Assembly: GCA_963691655.1 (NCBI GenBank)
Contig: OY829329.1
Span: forward strand, 8,818,708 to 8,882,707
DNA: 64,000 nucleotides
Direction: 5' to 3'
Origin: Toxonevra muliebris
Lineage: Eukaryota; Arthropoda; Insecta; Diptera; Pallopteridae
Below, piece by piece: positions 36,101 through 46,659 of the stretch. The stretch's first letter is position 1; every line of letters begins with the position of its first letter. Made by a program: the position numbers and the translations under genes. A model generated the notes under the pieces. The model worked only from the letters and a program-made list of their open reading frames with translations, ran no database searches and had not been told where the DNA came from.

Positions 36101-36830
36101 GTTGTTATAAAGATTCGCTAAATAACTGCAAACAACGAATATAGGGTACGAAACAAGTTTATATATCAATATCTATTTTATTTCTAAAAATATACCATTA
36201 GTCTTGGTGGCAAATCTTGCGCAGCTAAAGTGAAGTTTTCATTTTTTGTTCAGTGAACTTCTAAGTGAGCTTACAATTTTTTAGTAGACAAAACCTCATT
36301 AGACTAGCTGCCGATAAGTTTTATTTCTCTTCAGAGCTTTTTCTCTTCATACTGAAAAATATATTGTAAATAATATCAAATATGATGTTAAACGAAAACT
36401 AAAAAACTTAATTAAAAAGTAAAAGAAAACATGTATTGGTCTCAAATCATTCCGTTTCTGCAATTTCTTCAAATTTTTGTTTTTTTTTTAGTGAATATGA
36501 AAATAAGTTCTAAGTGCCCATTTTCTTAGTTCATGTATTTTTTTTCTTTGTTTTGTTCTTAGTTCTTAATTACGAAACCGGAATGAAATATATGCACATA
36601 TCTACATGTTATGTCATTTTCGTATATAACCAAACTGTACATTTACTTTCCTTATTTACATATATATTTTTTTTTTCAAACAAACTTTACTGCTGGCAAC
36701 ACTGTATGATATTCATATTTACGTTCTCTCATACTTAGTGCACTTACAAATACACACATACACTCATACACTCACTCCATTTACGCGCCACTCTCTCATT
36801 ATTATCTTTCTCATTTTGATGTAAAGAAAA
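33135..36830. other. Long AT-rich non-coding stretch
   Basis: Contains (GCT)n near 33395-33425, (TATG)n at about 34865-34920 and a (CACA/CATA) tract near 34600-34640. Nothing exon-like is seen. It lies directly upstream of the promoter at 36.9 kb. Confidence -1.
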
Positions 36831-36841
36831 TTGTTTACTCT

Positions 36842-36866
36842 CGCTCTTTCTCTCTCTCTCTCGCTC
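36842..36866 (+). promoter_or_regulatory. (CT)n GAGA-factor-type element upstream of TSS
   Basis: CTCTTTCTCTCTCTCTCTC run about 85-105 bases before the initiator. GAGAG tracts are the known binding sites of GAGA factor in fly promoters; here function is inferred from position. Confidence -1.
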
Positions 36867-36944
36867 CTTCTAACTACTGTATAGCATTTCTCTCATATAA
36901 ATTTTTTCCGGGGTATTTTATCTTGTGAAAATCTGTTTGGAAAT

Positions 36945-36979
36945 TCAGTTTCATCTGAGACGTGCGGCGAAGCGGTCGA
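36945..36979 (+). promoter_or_regulatory. TATA-less core promoter: Inr plus DPE
   Basis: TCAGTT (36945-36950) matches the fly initiator TCAKTY with A+1 at 36947. Counting from it, +28 to +32 is GGTCG (36974-36978), a full match to the DPE consensus RGWYV at the spacing DPE promoters require. The stretch between is GC-rich (GACGTGCGGCGAAGCGG) in AT-rich DNA and resembles an MTE. No TATA box lies about 30 bases upstream. I infer a + strand transcription start here. Confidence -1.
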
Positions 36980-37992
36980 TAAAAACGAAATTAACCAAAC
37001 GAGGGAGCCTTAACAATAATCACATAGAAATGAAAAAAAGAGAACAATATTTTAAACTTGTCTAAAAACGGAAGTGAATTTTTATTAAAGTGTGTGTGTA
37101 TGTGTGCATATAAATTTTAAAAGAAATTGATACTTGAAAAAACTAAAACAAAAAGTTTTTTAATAAATACAAAAGAAAAAAAAAAACAACAACAAAAACG
37201 GTGCTACTTCAGTTATTTGAGCAATTAAATTTATGTATGCAAGAATTTTACTGAAAATTTTTTCATTCTGATTGCCTTAATTTTTTTAAAAAATTTTTGC
37301 GCTAATTAAATACGTATACAGAAATTTACTTTAGTGCTGCTGGTTACATTGTTGTGTGTGCGTGTGCTTGTGTATGCGTAATGTTGACGATGATGGTGGT
37401 AGTGGCGGTGCTGTAATGAGTTGTGTTAATATTGTATTTTTATGCTATACACATACATGCATACAAACATAGTGCTTACGTGTGTTATTGTGTGATTACA
37501 TGAAGCAATACAAAAATAAAAAAAATATACCAAACTCGTGCTTAAATTCCACAACAATCTAAAACAAAGTTGGTAAATTTTTTCTTGTGGCTAGTATTTT
37601 ACCAACATACAATTGTAGCACAGAAGCAAAGTAGCAGCTTCAGCTTTAGTCCTTTAGACTTGAGTGGCTTTACAATTACATATATGCTTGTTACTTGTAC
37701 CGTAAATATTTGCTTCAGCACTTCCGTTAACGGTTTTCCGTTTTTTGTCGCTCGAATTAAATCGTATAAAGCGTAAAGCAAAACAAAATTTAAAAACAAA
37801 TTTCCATTGTCGCGTGCGTTGTTGCGTTTCATTGATACATTGCTTTCATTTCCGGTTTGTTTGCATTTCAGTTTTTTTGTTGTTGTTTTTTTTTTTTGTA
37901 ATTTGGTGATTTACTTGTATCGTGATAACATCATCAAAACGGCGCCTTCTTCGACCCAATACCGCAGAATGGCACGTGTCAGACGTATGGTG
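36947..37992 (+). other. Probable first exon / 5' UTR of an unidentified gene
   Basis: From the predicted start at 36947 to the consensus donor GTAAGT (37993-37998) there is about 1 kb without a convincing long frame but with small upstream ORFs, for example ATG at 37029 and ATGTTGACGATG near 37379. It may be one long leader or contain unrecognised introns. The last 60 bases are far GC-richer than the surroundings, as expected for exonic DNA. Confidence -1.
37969..37992 (+). CDS. Candidate first coding codons (8 aa) before a long intron
   Basis: ATG at 37969 with A at -3 and G at +4 reads MARVRRMV and meets the donor GTAAGT in phase 0. The frame is open upstream to 37807 without an earlier well-placed start. 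The same block (about 37935-37992) is also open in another + frame (QNGAFFDPIPQNGTCQTYG) and on the minus strand, where it is bounded by TATAG and a GTAAAT donor. Frame and even strand are therefore uncertain; the promoter upstream favours +. No family is recognised. Confidence -1.
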
Positions 37993-37999
37993 GTAAGTC

Positions 38000-38778
38000 T
38001 ATATGAAAATGTTTGCTTTATATATTTATTTTTGTTTTTTCTGTTTGCGATTTCGATTTGAGTATTTATTTGTTTACTTTATTTAAAAAGATTTTCATAC
38101 ACAAATACAGACATTAAACAAAATTATACACAATTACTCTTAACTCTGTTGTAAATATAAAAATGCATAAATAAATTAATGGATTAATGTATATATTGTT
38201 AAATGACACATAAATTTATTAGTGGAAGATACACATTTGTATACTTTGACTAAGTGCATGTCAATTGAAAACAGTTTAACCCCGAAATATTTTTGTTTAT
38301 TTGGTAATAACTGCGGCTAGTTTAAATTTTCCATGTTTTCCTCTTCTTCAATTATTTGTCTGTCTTTGAAATATGATAACTCTACTCAATTCTTATTTAA
38401 AATAATAGCCCATCGCTACAATTACATTCAAAAATAAAAATAAACTAAATTCCTGGCATTTTTTTTTATATTTAACATTCTTACATCACTTTAGCAAGTT
38501 AATTTTTCATTGAAACTGAATACGAACGCACGAATAAGAAATACAAAAGAATATAGAATAAACGCTCTAGTGGTTTTATTAGTCATAGTAGAGTAAAATG
38601 TTATTGTTGTGTGTTAATTCTGGGAATGTTTGTAATTTATCTTTATTAGCTTCTTTTTTTTTTATTTTTATATTCCCTTTACATATTCGTTTGTCTTTTT
38701 ATTTAGTTAGATGTTTTTTTTATTTAAAATGACAATAAATTTTCACATTTTTCTGTAATTTAAACATGCGAATCACAT
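38000..38778 (+). other. Presumed intron start, AT-rich
   Basis: Downstream of the GTAAGT donor nothing coding is recognisable. If the 37 kb gene is real, the rest of the window may be its intron. Confidence -1.
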
Positions 38779-38868
38779 TCATTTGATTACTTCCATAGTA
38801 CATCATGGCGAATGAGTTACTTATAATTCAAAGTTAATATTAAAAACAATCATACGCCATGTTGTGCT
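38779..38868. mobile_element. Short hairpin element K, copy 1
   Basis: CATAGTACATCATGGCGAAT and ATCATACGCCATGTTGTGC form inverted arms around an AT-rich centre. About 85% identical to 39800-39888 over 90 bases. Confidence -1.
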
Positions 38869-39071
38869 ATTTTTTTACTTATACTAAACACTAAAAAGTC
38901 TTACGTTACGGTTTAGTTTAATAAATTACTCAAATAAATGTAAAAACTACAAAGTTTTCTATTTTTGATTTTAAAACTTCATTTGATAAAATACTCTAAA
39001 ATTCAAATTTTGATATTTTTTATACTAACTAAAACTAAGTTTACACATTTCTGGTGTTTAATGACTTATAG

Positions 39072-39399
39072 ACGACCTCGATAGCTAGACGACCTCGATA
39101 GTCTAGTGGGTAGTGCACTAGACTTTCATCTGGGAGGTTCGGGTTCGATTCCCGTCTTCGTCTGGTGGTTAATTTTCATTACTTTCTTATATTCACTATC
39201 AATATGAAGTGTATGAGAATTATAAGATAGTGTACAAGTACACACATTGGTTGGTAATGGCAAAACCACCAAGCCGATAAAAAATTGCCACACCGCCGTT
39301 CGGAATCGGCGTTAAACTGTAGGTCCAACTATGTGGTATCACAATGGGTCGTTCAGGCCTAAGTGTGTCTCTCGACAGCCACTCCAACCTAACCTAACC
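39072..39399 (+). mobile_element. tRNA-derived SINE with telomere-like tail
   Basis: A box TAGTCTAGTGG (39099-39109) and perfect B box GGTTCGATTCC (39142-39152), then a body of about 230 bp shared with 55680-55900, and a tail of ACCTAACCTAACCT. A 13 bp direct repeat TAATGACTTATAG (39059-39071) and TAATGACCTATAG (39400-39412), one mismatch, flanks it. At the 5' end GACGACCTCGATAG is duplicated (39071-39084 and 39088-39101). It lacks tRNA acceptor pairing, so it is a SINE, not a tRNA gene. Confidence -1.
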
Positions 39400-39799
39400 T
39401 AATGACCTATAGTATAATTTTACGAGCAAAATTTCTTTCAAACATTTTAAATTCCTTATTCGATTCTTTTAAAATGTTATAAACACAAATTTTTTTGAGC
39501 AAATGCTAAAATTACCAATAAGGAAGGGTAATAAATGTTTTATAGGTTCACGAAAACTCTTCTGCAGGCAATTTTACTACAAGTCACTGAATATAAAAAC
39601 TATCTTAGTTGCAAAAACAACCTTGGCATCATAAGTTTTATTCTATCAAAATATTCAACGACGGCAAAACTTTAAGCCCAAGTTGCATATAAATTACATG
39701 CACACATTTAAAACTCTGCGGCGCTTAGAATTTACTCTTTTGAGTGCTATCAAAATTCACCATTTGCGATTATTTTACTAAATTTATTAAATTTCTCAA

Positions 39800-39888
39800 T
39801 CATTTGATTACTTTCACAGTACATCATGGCGTATGAGTTACTTATAATTCAATATTAATATTAAAAACAATCATACGCCCTGCTGTGC
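39800..39888. mobile_element. Short hairpin element K, copy 2
   Basis: CACAGTACATCATGGCGTAT pairs with the reverse complement of ATCATACGCCCTGCTGTGC. Same family as 38779-38868; the two copies lie 1 kb apart on either side of the SINE. Confidence -1.
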
Positions 39889-39933
39889 AATTAATTTATT
39901 CGTAAATATTTTCAACATTATAAATCATTTTAG

Positions 39934-40104
39934 TGGGGTACAAGTGATCCTTTTAAGAATCGTCGTATGGTTAAAAAAGTTTCATTTTCACCTGAAAAAA
40001 CAGAGAGAACTTTATCGATTTTGGGAAACCCGAAAGCGGCACGTCAAAATTTCAAATCCTTATTAAATCCTTATTCAATAGAATTTGTGCGAAGCCGTTA
40101 TTGA
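39934..40104 (+). pseudogene. Exon-like open block of unknown identity (56 codons)
   Basis: After an acceptor-like CATTTTAG the + frame WGTSDPFKNRRMVKKVSF continues through SPEKTERTLSIL and NFKSLLNPYSIEFVRSRY to a TGA at 40102. Composition (Lys, Arg, Ser, Glu, Pro) is protein-like, unlike the Phe/Ile frames around it. The minus frame 40052-40252 (containing KVVTLVETHQPWMASSHYRK) is equally protein-like and overlaps its end. One may be a pseudo-exon or transposon fossil. I do not recognise a family for either. Confidence -1.
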
Positions 40105-40252
40105 ATTGATCTCGATTGAAAACTAGAGTTTCAGGTACACTGTTTACTTCTTCTTGAAGATATTTCCGATAATGTGATGACGCCATCCAAGGTTGATGAG
40201 TTTCGACCAAGGTTACAACTTTTTCAGAAATTTTCTCATTTGACTCGAGCAT
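40052..40252 (-). pseudogene. Protein-like minus-strand fragment, unknown
   Basis: 66 codons with balanced composition, including ISEKVVTLVETHQPW and NSVPETLVFNRDQFNNGF. No splice context and no family recognised. It may be a piece of a decayed transposase or retropseudogene; low confidence. Confidence -1.
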
Positions 40253-40769
40253 TATGAACAGCTAGAGCTATGTTTTTTTTTGCCGATACTCTACACACTA
40301 AAGCAGTGAGACATCATTACATATTTTATAATCATTTCTGCCATGTTTTTTTTTTCTGCCCATACTCTCGACATTTATCAGCACTTGTTTGCGGCATGAT
40401 TGAACAATAATTTTCCATTTGAAAGTCACCTAAAAAGAGATTGAGAAATAAATACAAAGAATGATGAATGGTTAAATATTTACGTATAATGTAAATTTTG
40501 AGGTTATACACTGCAAATGATTACAGGTTATACATGTGATCTATTCGTAATAGAAAATGTTTGTAATATATTTAAATACATACTTACAATGTTTATTTAC
40601 ACTACTTTCTCTAGTTGAATCATTGTTTTCCATATTTACTGAATTGTTTTCCATATTACTTTTGAAGTGTAATTTCTCATGGCAGGGTACTGAAATCTGT
40701 TTCGGAAACCTTTTGTGCAACGAGTGATTTTATTTCGTTTGGCTCTCTATGCACGCGCAAGCAAACAAA

Positions 40770-41345
40770 ATCAACTCTTGCAAGAACAACACGAACGGCA
40801 CTCTCTCATTTTTATGTATGTTTTGGACTAAAAGAATTTCTAATAAAAACAACACGACTAACAACAACAGTAAATCCCTCTGAAGTCTATCACTCGCTAA
40901 TTTGCGATGACATTAAGAGAGCCGACGCCTCTGCTTGTATTGCATATTCATAAAAAAAAACTCTTGTAAGAATAACACACTCTCTCTCTCTCTCTCTTTC
41001 TCATATTTATGTATGTATTTGCACTAAAAGAATTTCTAACAAAAACAACACGACAAACAACAACAGTAAATTCTTCTGAAATTTATTACTCGCTAATTTT
41101 AGATGACATTAAGAGAGCCGACGGCTCTGCTTGTATTGCATATTCATACAAAAAAACTCTTGCAAGAACAACACACACTCTCTCTCTCTCTCTCTCATAT
41201 TTATGTATGTATTTGCACTAAATGAAACTTTTGCAAAAACAACACGACTAACAATAACAGTAAATTTCTCTGAAATCTATCACTACTTTTGGACCATAGT
41301 ACACTCGCTAATTTGAGATGAGATTGAGAGAGCCGACGTCTCTGC
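40770..41345 (+). repeat. Tandem array, three units of about 196-215 bp (repeat G)
   Basis: The marker GCCGACG recurs at 40921, 41117 and 41332 (periods 196 and 215; the last unit has about 20 extra bases, TTTTGGACCATAGTACAC). Each unit has CTCTTGCAAGAACAACAC, (CT)n, ATTTATGTATGTATTTG, AACAACACGACTAACAACAA and CACTCGCTAATTT. Parts occur singly at 45.4-45.6 and 49.3-49.5 kb. Confidence -1.
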
Positions 41346-41419
41346 CCAATTTCCATGCAAAAAAAGCTGATCACGATGTCGGCTCTCTCACTCTCTGTTC
41401 ATGCATTCTATGATAATCT

Positions 41420-42395
41420 CTTTTTCTCATATTTAAAAGGAACTCAATAAGTTTCGTGAGGCGGAGTTTACATCCGCAGGAAAATTGCAGATGTAAACTT
41501 AGCTTCGAATAAAAATATATGCGGTTTTTATCACACACCTATAGAAAATTTAATCAAAATATTTATTTTATCTTTTAGCTGTCATAAGTCAATTATATCT
41601 TTCCTTAAAATTCGAAATACGAATTCAAGGAAGGATATTCGAATAATTTTCTGTCGTAAAAATAAAATCATAATATTGGATTTCATATGACTTGCGCTAG
41701 ATATTGTTTAATATCTTCGAACCCAATTAAATCTCCACTTTTCTGAAACTTGGACTTTTTAGATAAAATCACATAGAATATGTGAATTTTTGTGAGTTTT
41801 TTCGTTATGGGTCGCCTGAAAAAGCTCTTTATAGAATGCAATTGTTATTATTATTAATTAATTTATTATATATATTTAATTTTGGTGTGCAACTAAAAAG
41901 CTTACATTATATGGTGTAGGATGGCGATCTGGGTCGATCCGACAACTAGAACAGGAAAAATTAATTTTAAGGGAAACAGAACCCAGCAAAAAATCAAAAC
42001 GAAAAATTCAATAACTCTACGGTCAAAATCCCGATATACGTGTCAGCTAATTTCACGAATATGAGCTGTAAAAAAATTTCAATCAAATCTGAATCATGAG
42101 GTCAAAATAGGTGTATGATTTGTAAAAGAATTACCCATATGTACGAATTCAAATTTAGTATATATATTTTGTTTTGTAATTTGAAATAATTCAAACCGAA
42201 GTTCTTTCTAATCTAAATTTATCCAGGGCTGTATTTAAAATGAAAAAGTTTCACTTTTACCATGTGTCCCATAACACATTTAGTTTTTTCTCAATACTCA
42301 AATACATTCTGTTGAAGTTTTTGTAGTCTTATTCTCTTTATTTTTTGTTGTTGTAGTTTTTTTTTCTGTTGATACTCTCTAAACTTAACGGCAGA
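41420..42395. other. AT-rich non-coding stretch
   Basis: No exon-like sequence, no repeat boundary recognised. Confidence -1.
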
Positions 42396-42563
42396 AACAA
42401 GACGTAGTACACGAGCAATAATTCATTGCATGAAATTAAAAATTTGTTGTTTCCTATATAAAATACAAAAATGTTGTTTGTTGTTTTTTCATTTTATATG
42501 GGAAACAACAACAAATTTTTAATTTCATGAAATGAATTGATGTTCGTGGAGACGAGTTGTTAC
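42396..42563. mobile_element. Foldback MITE O, copy 1
   Basis: CACGAGCAATAATTCATTGC then ATGAAATTAAAAATTTG on the left; the right end is the near-exact reverse complement through TTAATTTCATGAAATGAATT to GTTCGTGGAG. The arms pair for about 60 bp around a short AT-rich centre. Same family as 52533-52695. Confidence -1.
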
Positions 42564-42579
42564 ACATTAGAGAGAAGTT

Positions 42580-42775
42580 CAGTTATATGCATTGAAAGAG
42601 AAATAGAGAGAGAGAGACGTCTCTTGGCTCTCTCACTAAAAAATATAAAATAAATCTGCGAGAAGTCGACTCTCTGCTTGATTGTATGTAGCCGATCTTC
42701 ATATGTCTTCGTTCGCTAAACACTAACAACTACTTAGCTTCGTTTTTTATTAGTTTCGTATGAGTAGAACGAACG
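42580..42775 (-). repeat. Dispersed repeat C, copy 2
   Basis: Reverse complement of 28270-28450, including GCGAGAAGTCGACTCTCTGC and GTTCGCTAAACACTAACAAC. Confidence -1.
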
Positions 42776-42779
42776 GGTT

Positions 42780-44900
42780 CAAATTTTGTTGGTGTTTTGT
42801 TTAAGTGAAAGAGCGCTCATTGATATCAAAATAAATAAATAAAATATTATAATATTATTAATGAGACTGTAAAGTTTTATTTTCATAAGAGTATTCATTG
42901 AATTTAATATTTAATTTAAAAAATTTAAATGAAAACAAGTTCAGAAAACTTAAAGATTTCAAAAATTTGCGTTTTATTTTATTTTATTTTTAAAAATTCA
43001 ATTTAAAATAGAAAAGATATTTTTATTAAAACGAAATTAAGCACAAATATTGAGAATGCTAAGAAGAATTTTTTTTATGAAAGTCATATGCCTTTCTACT
43101 GTCTTTGTCCTCCCTCATTGTTTAACTTTTTTACTTTTTTCCTGAATTTAAATATTAAAGTTTAAATTTACAAAGATAATAATAATTTTTTTTATTTTTT
43201 ATCAATTCTTAAAATTCAGAATTTCAAATAAAAAAAAAATCCATTACTCTTTGCTAACCTGGCAAATTTCTGAATGCTGGATTGCTTAGTACAACTTTTT
43301 CTTTTAAAAATCAAAGACGAAATCCTTTCCAAAAAGAAAAAAAAGTGTGTCGATATTTTGTTATTATTAAATATATTTTTATCTTGGGAGCCAGATGCTG
43401 TAATTGGTATTCATCACTGTCAAGTTTTTGCCGCTCATTTTTTTTTTCAGGACAGTCTAAAAATAAATAAAAAAAAAGAGAATAAAAAAAATTGGTAAAT
43501 TTTATAGAAGTTTTATTTAAAATTCTTAACCTTGAGTTAAAATATGTGTGCTTCATGAACATTAACTCAAATTTGTTTGCTTCTATTTTTGCAAACTTTA
43601 AATATATTTATCTTTTTTATAAAGACAATAATTCAAGCAAAATTTGATTACAAAGCAATCATATCTTTCGATTGAATTAAAAAAAATAAATAAATAAATA
43701 TAAAATTTTTTTGTATGAATTTAATTAAGACTACCTAGAATATTGAAGATTAAGACAAATTGTTTGTGGCTTGAGTAATGATTCGACAGAGTGAAGAAAA
43801 GAAAAAAGTTACCCCCCTTTTTTTTTCTCTATCTCATTATGTTTATATTAATCAATGGTAATTATGAGTAAGGTATTTTTATATTTTTAGACTTTAGTAA
43901 AAAAATAGCATGATTCATGATAATATTCAAGAATATTCCTTTACCCCATTAACCAATTTTATGAAAAATATGTAAAACCAAACAACGTGATTTTAAGGTT
44001 TTTATTTTATTAGGCTTTTTTTCGTTTCCCTTCTTTTTATATTTTTAAACTTGTTCAGCATTACAAAAGACACCAATAAAAAACATAAATTTAGGCTTAA
44101 ATGAAGCAAACAATTTACAAATTTGAATATAAACAAATAATAAATAATATTACTCAGCGAAAATTACGTTTCTTTTTTTTTATTAGCATATAATTTTAAA
44201 GGATTACAAATACCAAGCACATCAATGAAAAAAAAACAATTTGCTTAAATTTTATATTTAACGAACTGTAAGATAGAAAGAATGAACGCTTCACAAAAGA
44301 AATACATGCATACATAAGTTATTCCTTTTGACATGAAAAGATGAGTAAATCAAGAAAAAAACTTGAAAAGTGAAAAGAAAAAAAAAATTGTGTTTAAATA
44401 ACAAAATGTTGCACGTGTAACGTGTGCCTTCTTGTTTTATACCTACATATATTGCCAAGGATAACGAGCACTGTCACGAGCATAACGAGTACTCTGCCGC
44501 AAGGATAACAATAAAGCAAGCAACGCTAAAACGAAAGAAATACAAAAAAAAAAAAAAAAAACGAATCAAGAAACTGCTTAAATTTGATTGAAATATTGTA
44601 ATTGTTGGAATTTTTTCACATATATTGTACATACATCAGTGAGAGGTTAACAAGAAAAAAACGAAGCATACTTTTAGGCGTCTACTTATAAGCAATTTAT
44701 ATAATTTATAAATATAAGCGGAGGAGGTATGTAATATTTGCTACGGTACGTGAGCAGATGCAGTTGAAAATTGAATTTCTTAGAAATTCACCTGATTTCA
44801 TTTGAAGAAGATTTATGTGTGTGTGTAAATAGATGTATGTGTGTGTTTTTATGTGTTTCAAGAGATTTTTCGAAATTTATTAAGAATATTGAATAAATTT
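42780..44900. other. Very AT-rich non-coding stretch
   Basis: Poly(A)/poly(T) tracts dominate; poly(A) of about 18 near 44544-44561. No gene supported. Confidence -1.
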
Positions 44901-44902
44901 AA

Positions 44903-45060
44903 AGCAGCGGTTGCCCCCCCTATACATACACAATGATCGATTGAGCACTCTTTCTATGAAAATGAGCTCTGTACGTGTGAAATTTCGTACCCTCATTTGC
45001 CTGCGTGCAAGTCTTTGGACTACGCTGATTTAAAGTATTTTGAAAGGTTTCAGAGCGTTT
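44903..45060 (+). repeat. Dispersed repeat E, plus copy 2
   Basis: CCTATACATACACAATGATC, TTTCTATGAAAATGAGCTCT, GTACGTGTGAAATTTCGTAC, TGCCTGCGTGCAAG. Confidence -1.
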
Positions 45061-45429
45061 AAGTTATCTGTTCAAATTATGAACAAAAAAAGAGGGATTA
45101 TTCCTAAGGAATGTATAAAATTTAGTTATTTTTATTGTCTTATTCAAAGAATATTTTATTCTCAAATTCTTTTACCGTTTATGATACATTCTTGTACTTA
45201 AAAGAGAGAGAGAGAGAGAGAGAGGCTCGCTGATATCCCACATCATCATAACTGGTACTACCATTATGCAATCTCTTTAAAATTGTTTTAATTTTTTTGA
45301 TGTGGCAACATCTTTGCTTACGGTATAAGCAAAATTCAAAATTGTGTTAGAGAATACATGTGATGTAATGCAAGTTGGTGTATGTGCGCCTCTCTCGCTC
45401 AAAGAGTCACGCAGCAAGAGAGTGCTACT

Positions 45430-45625
45430 ACTAACCATAGACCACATACGATGATACTGGGCAGAGAAGGCGTCGATGTCTCTGCTTGTATTTTATGTGA
45501 CCGATTTCATATGGAAAAGTCCCGATCTCAACATCGGTTCTCTCATAGTCTGATTATGTTCTCTTTGAGAGAGAGAGAGAGAGAGCGAGAGAGAGCACTT
45601 CGAATTCTTTACTGTAGTTAGCGAC
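45430..45625 (+). repeat. Repeat G-related segment
   Basis: GTCGATGTCTCTGCTTGTAT, GACCGATTTCATATGGAAAA, ATCTCAACATCGGTTCTCTC and a (GA)n run at 45568-45596 resemble the unit ends of the 40.8-41.3 kb array and the segment at 49.3-49.5 kb. Confidence -1.
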
Positions 45626-45634
45626 TTTTAGGTT

Positions 45635-45830
45635 CATCACACATTTCAGTGAAAATGTGTGAAGATATATTTTTGTTGTTGCAAAATGTTAGCTATACAT
45701 TTGAGCGAAAATGTCAAAGAAAAGTTTTGTGATATTTTGCGTATAGATTTTGCAAATTGTCAAACAAATTTCGCATATACAGTGCAATTTTTCATTGTAT
45801 TCATGTGTAAAGTAAATGAACAAAACTCTT
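45635..45830 (+). repeat. Dispersed repeat J, copy 2
   Basis: Matches 1100-1320 in order and runs out near 45830; the segment that follows it in copy 1 (TAGTTGGACTCGTCGAGA) appears only at 46681. Confidence -1.
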
Positions 45831-46039
45831 AGTTTTTATTAAATTAATTATTTAATTAACAAAAGCTTTAATTTATTACCATTTTACTATTCATGAAAAA
45901 AGCAATAGCTTTTATCATTTTTACAATTTTAAACTTATACACTAAATTAAAATAGAGGCCTCGAATCTCAAGCTCACAAGCATATTCAATTACGAACAAT
46001 TACGTAGTCCAAATTCGATATTCTATCATTGTATGTTTC

Positions 46040-46408
46040 ATGTTATAAACACATAGAGGGTGACAGGCTTGCGACTGCATCTGCCAAAAATTAGAACATA
46101 AACGTTTTAATGAAACTGCAAAACTATATGACTCCATTTCCAGTTTCAGTTGTATTAAAATCTATTTCTAATTTGACAGCAACAAAACAGACACAGAGAG
46201 AAGTGAGAGCAGATATACAAAAACAGAAAAAGAAGAATGAAGAAAAAAAAATTGATTTTGTTTTGAAATTTAATAGATGTTGTTGCTGCTGCAGTCGTTC
46301 ATTAATTGCATTCTCTCCAATACCGACTCCAATAGAGAGTATTTATTATTATTTATTTATTCCAATTATGCAGTCGCAAGCCTATACTTCTCTATGTGTT
46401 TATAACAT
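46040..46408. mobile_element. Non-autonomous element N with about 41 bp TIRs
   Basis: Left ATGTTATAAACACATAGAGG continues to CAGGCTTGCGACTGCAT; the reverse complement of the right end gives ATGTTATAAACACATAGAGA and then TAGGCTTGCGACTGCAT. The intervening 290 bases are non-coding A-rich sequence. No clear target duplication. Its position between the split parts of repeat J suggests it contributed to that interruption. Confidence -1.
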
Positions 46409-46454
46409 TAAGCTCAAAGCTTTAGCAGTGAGAATAAAAATGAGAACTCAAAGA

Positions 46455-46590
46455 GAATGAAAAATAAAAACTCAACGATAGCTCAGGCAGAAAAACCAAA
46501 AAAAATGAGAACTGAACGATAGCTTAGGCAGAGAGAGTAAAAAGTGGAAACTCAACGAGAGCTTAGGCAGAGAGAATAAAAAGTGAGTAC
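46455..46590 (+). repeat. 40 bp minisatellite, 3 units
   Basis: AACTCAACGATAGCTCAGGC, with the marker GCTYAGGCAG at 46481, 46522 and 46561 (periods 41 and 39). Confidence -1.
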
Positions 46591-46659
46591 AAGCACAAAC
46601 TGCTTGAGTGTTTTTAGGAATTTGTTATATATATGTAATTCATAATAATACTTGCAATT

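Noticed and set aside
39088..39160. tRNA gene at the 39 kb A/B boxes
   Set aside because: Acceptor and anticodon stems do not pair, and the sequence continues into a SINE body with TSDs.
40770..41345. CRISPR-like array
   Set aside because: Whole units repeat head to tail with no unique spacers; eukaryotic tandem duplication.
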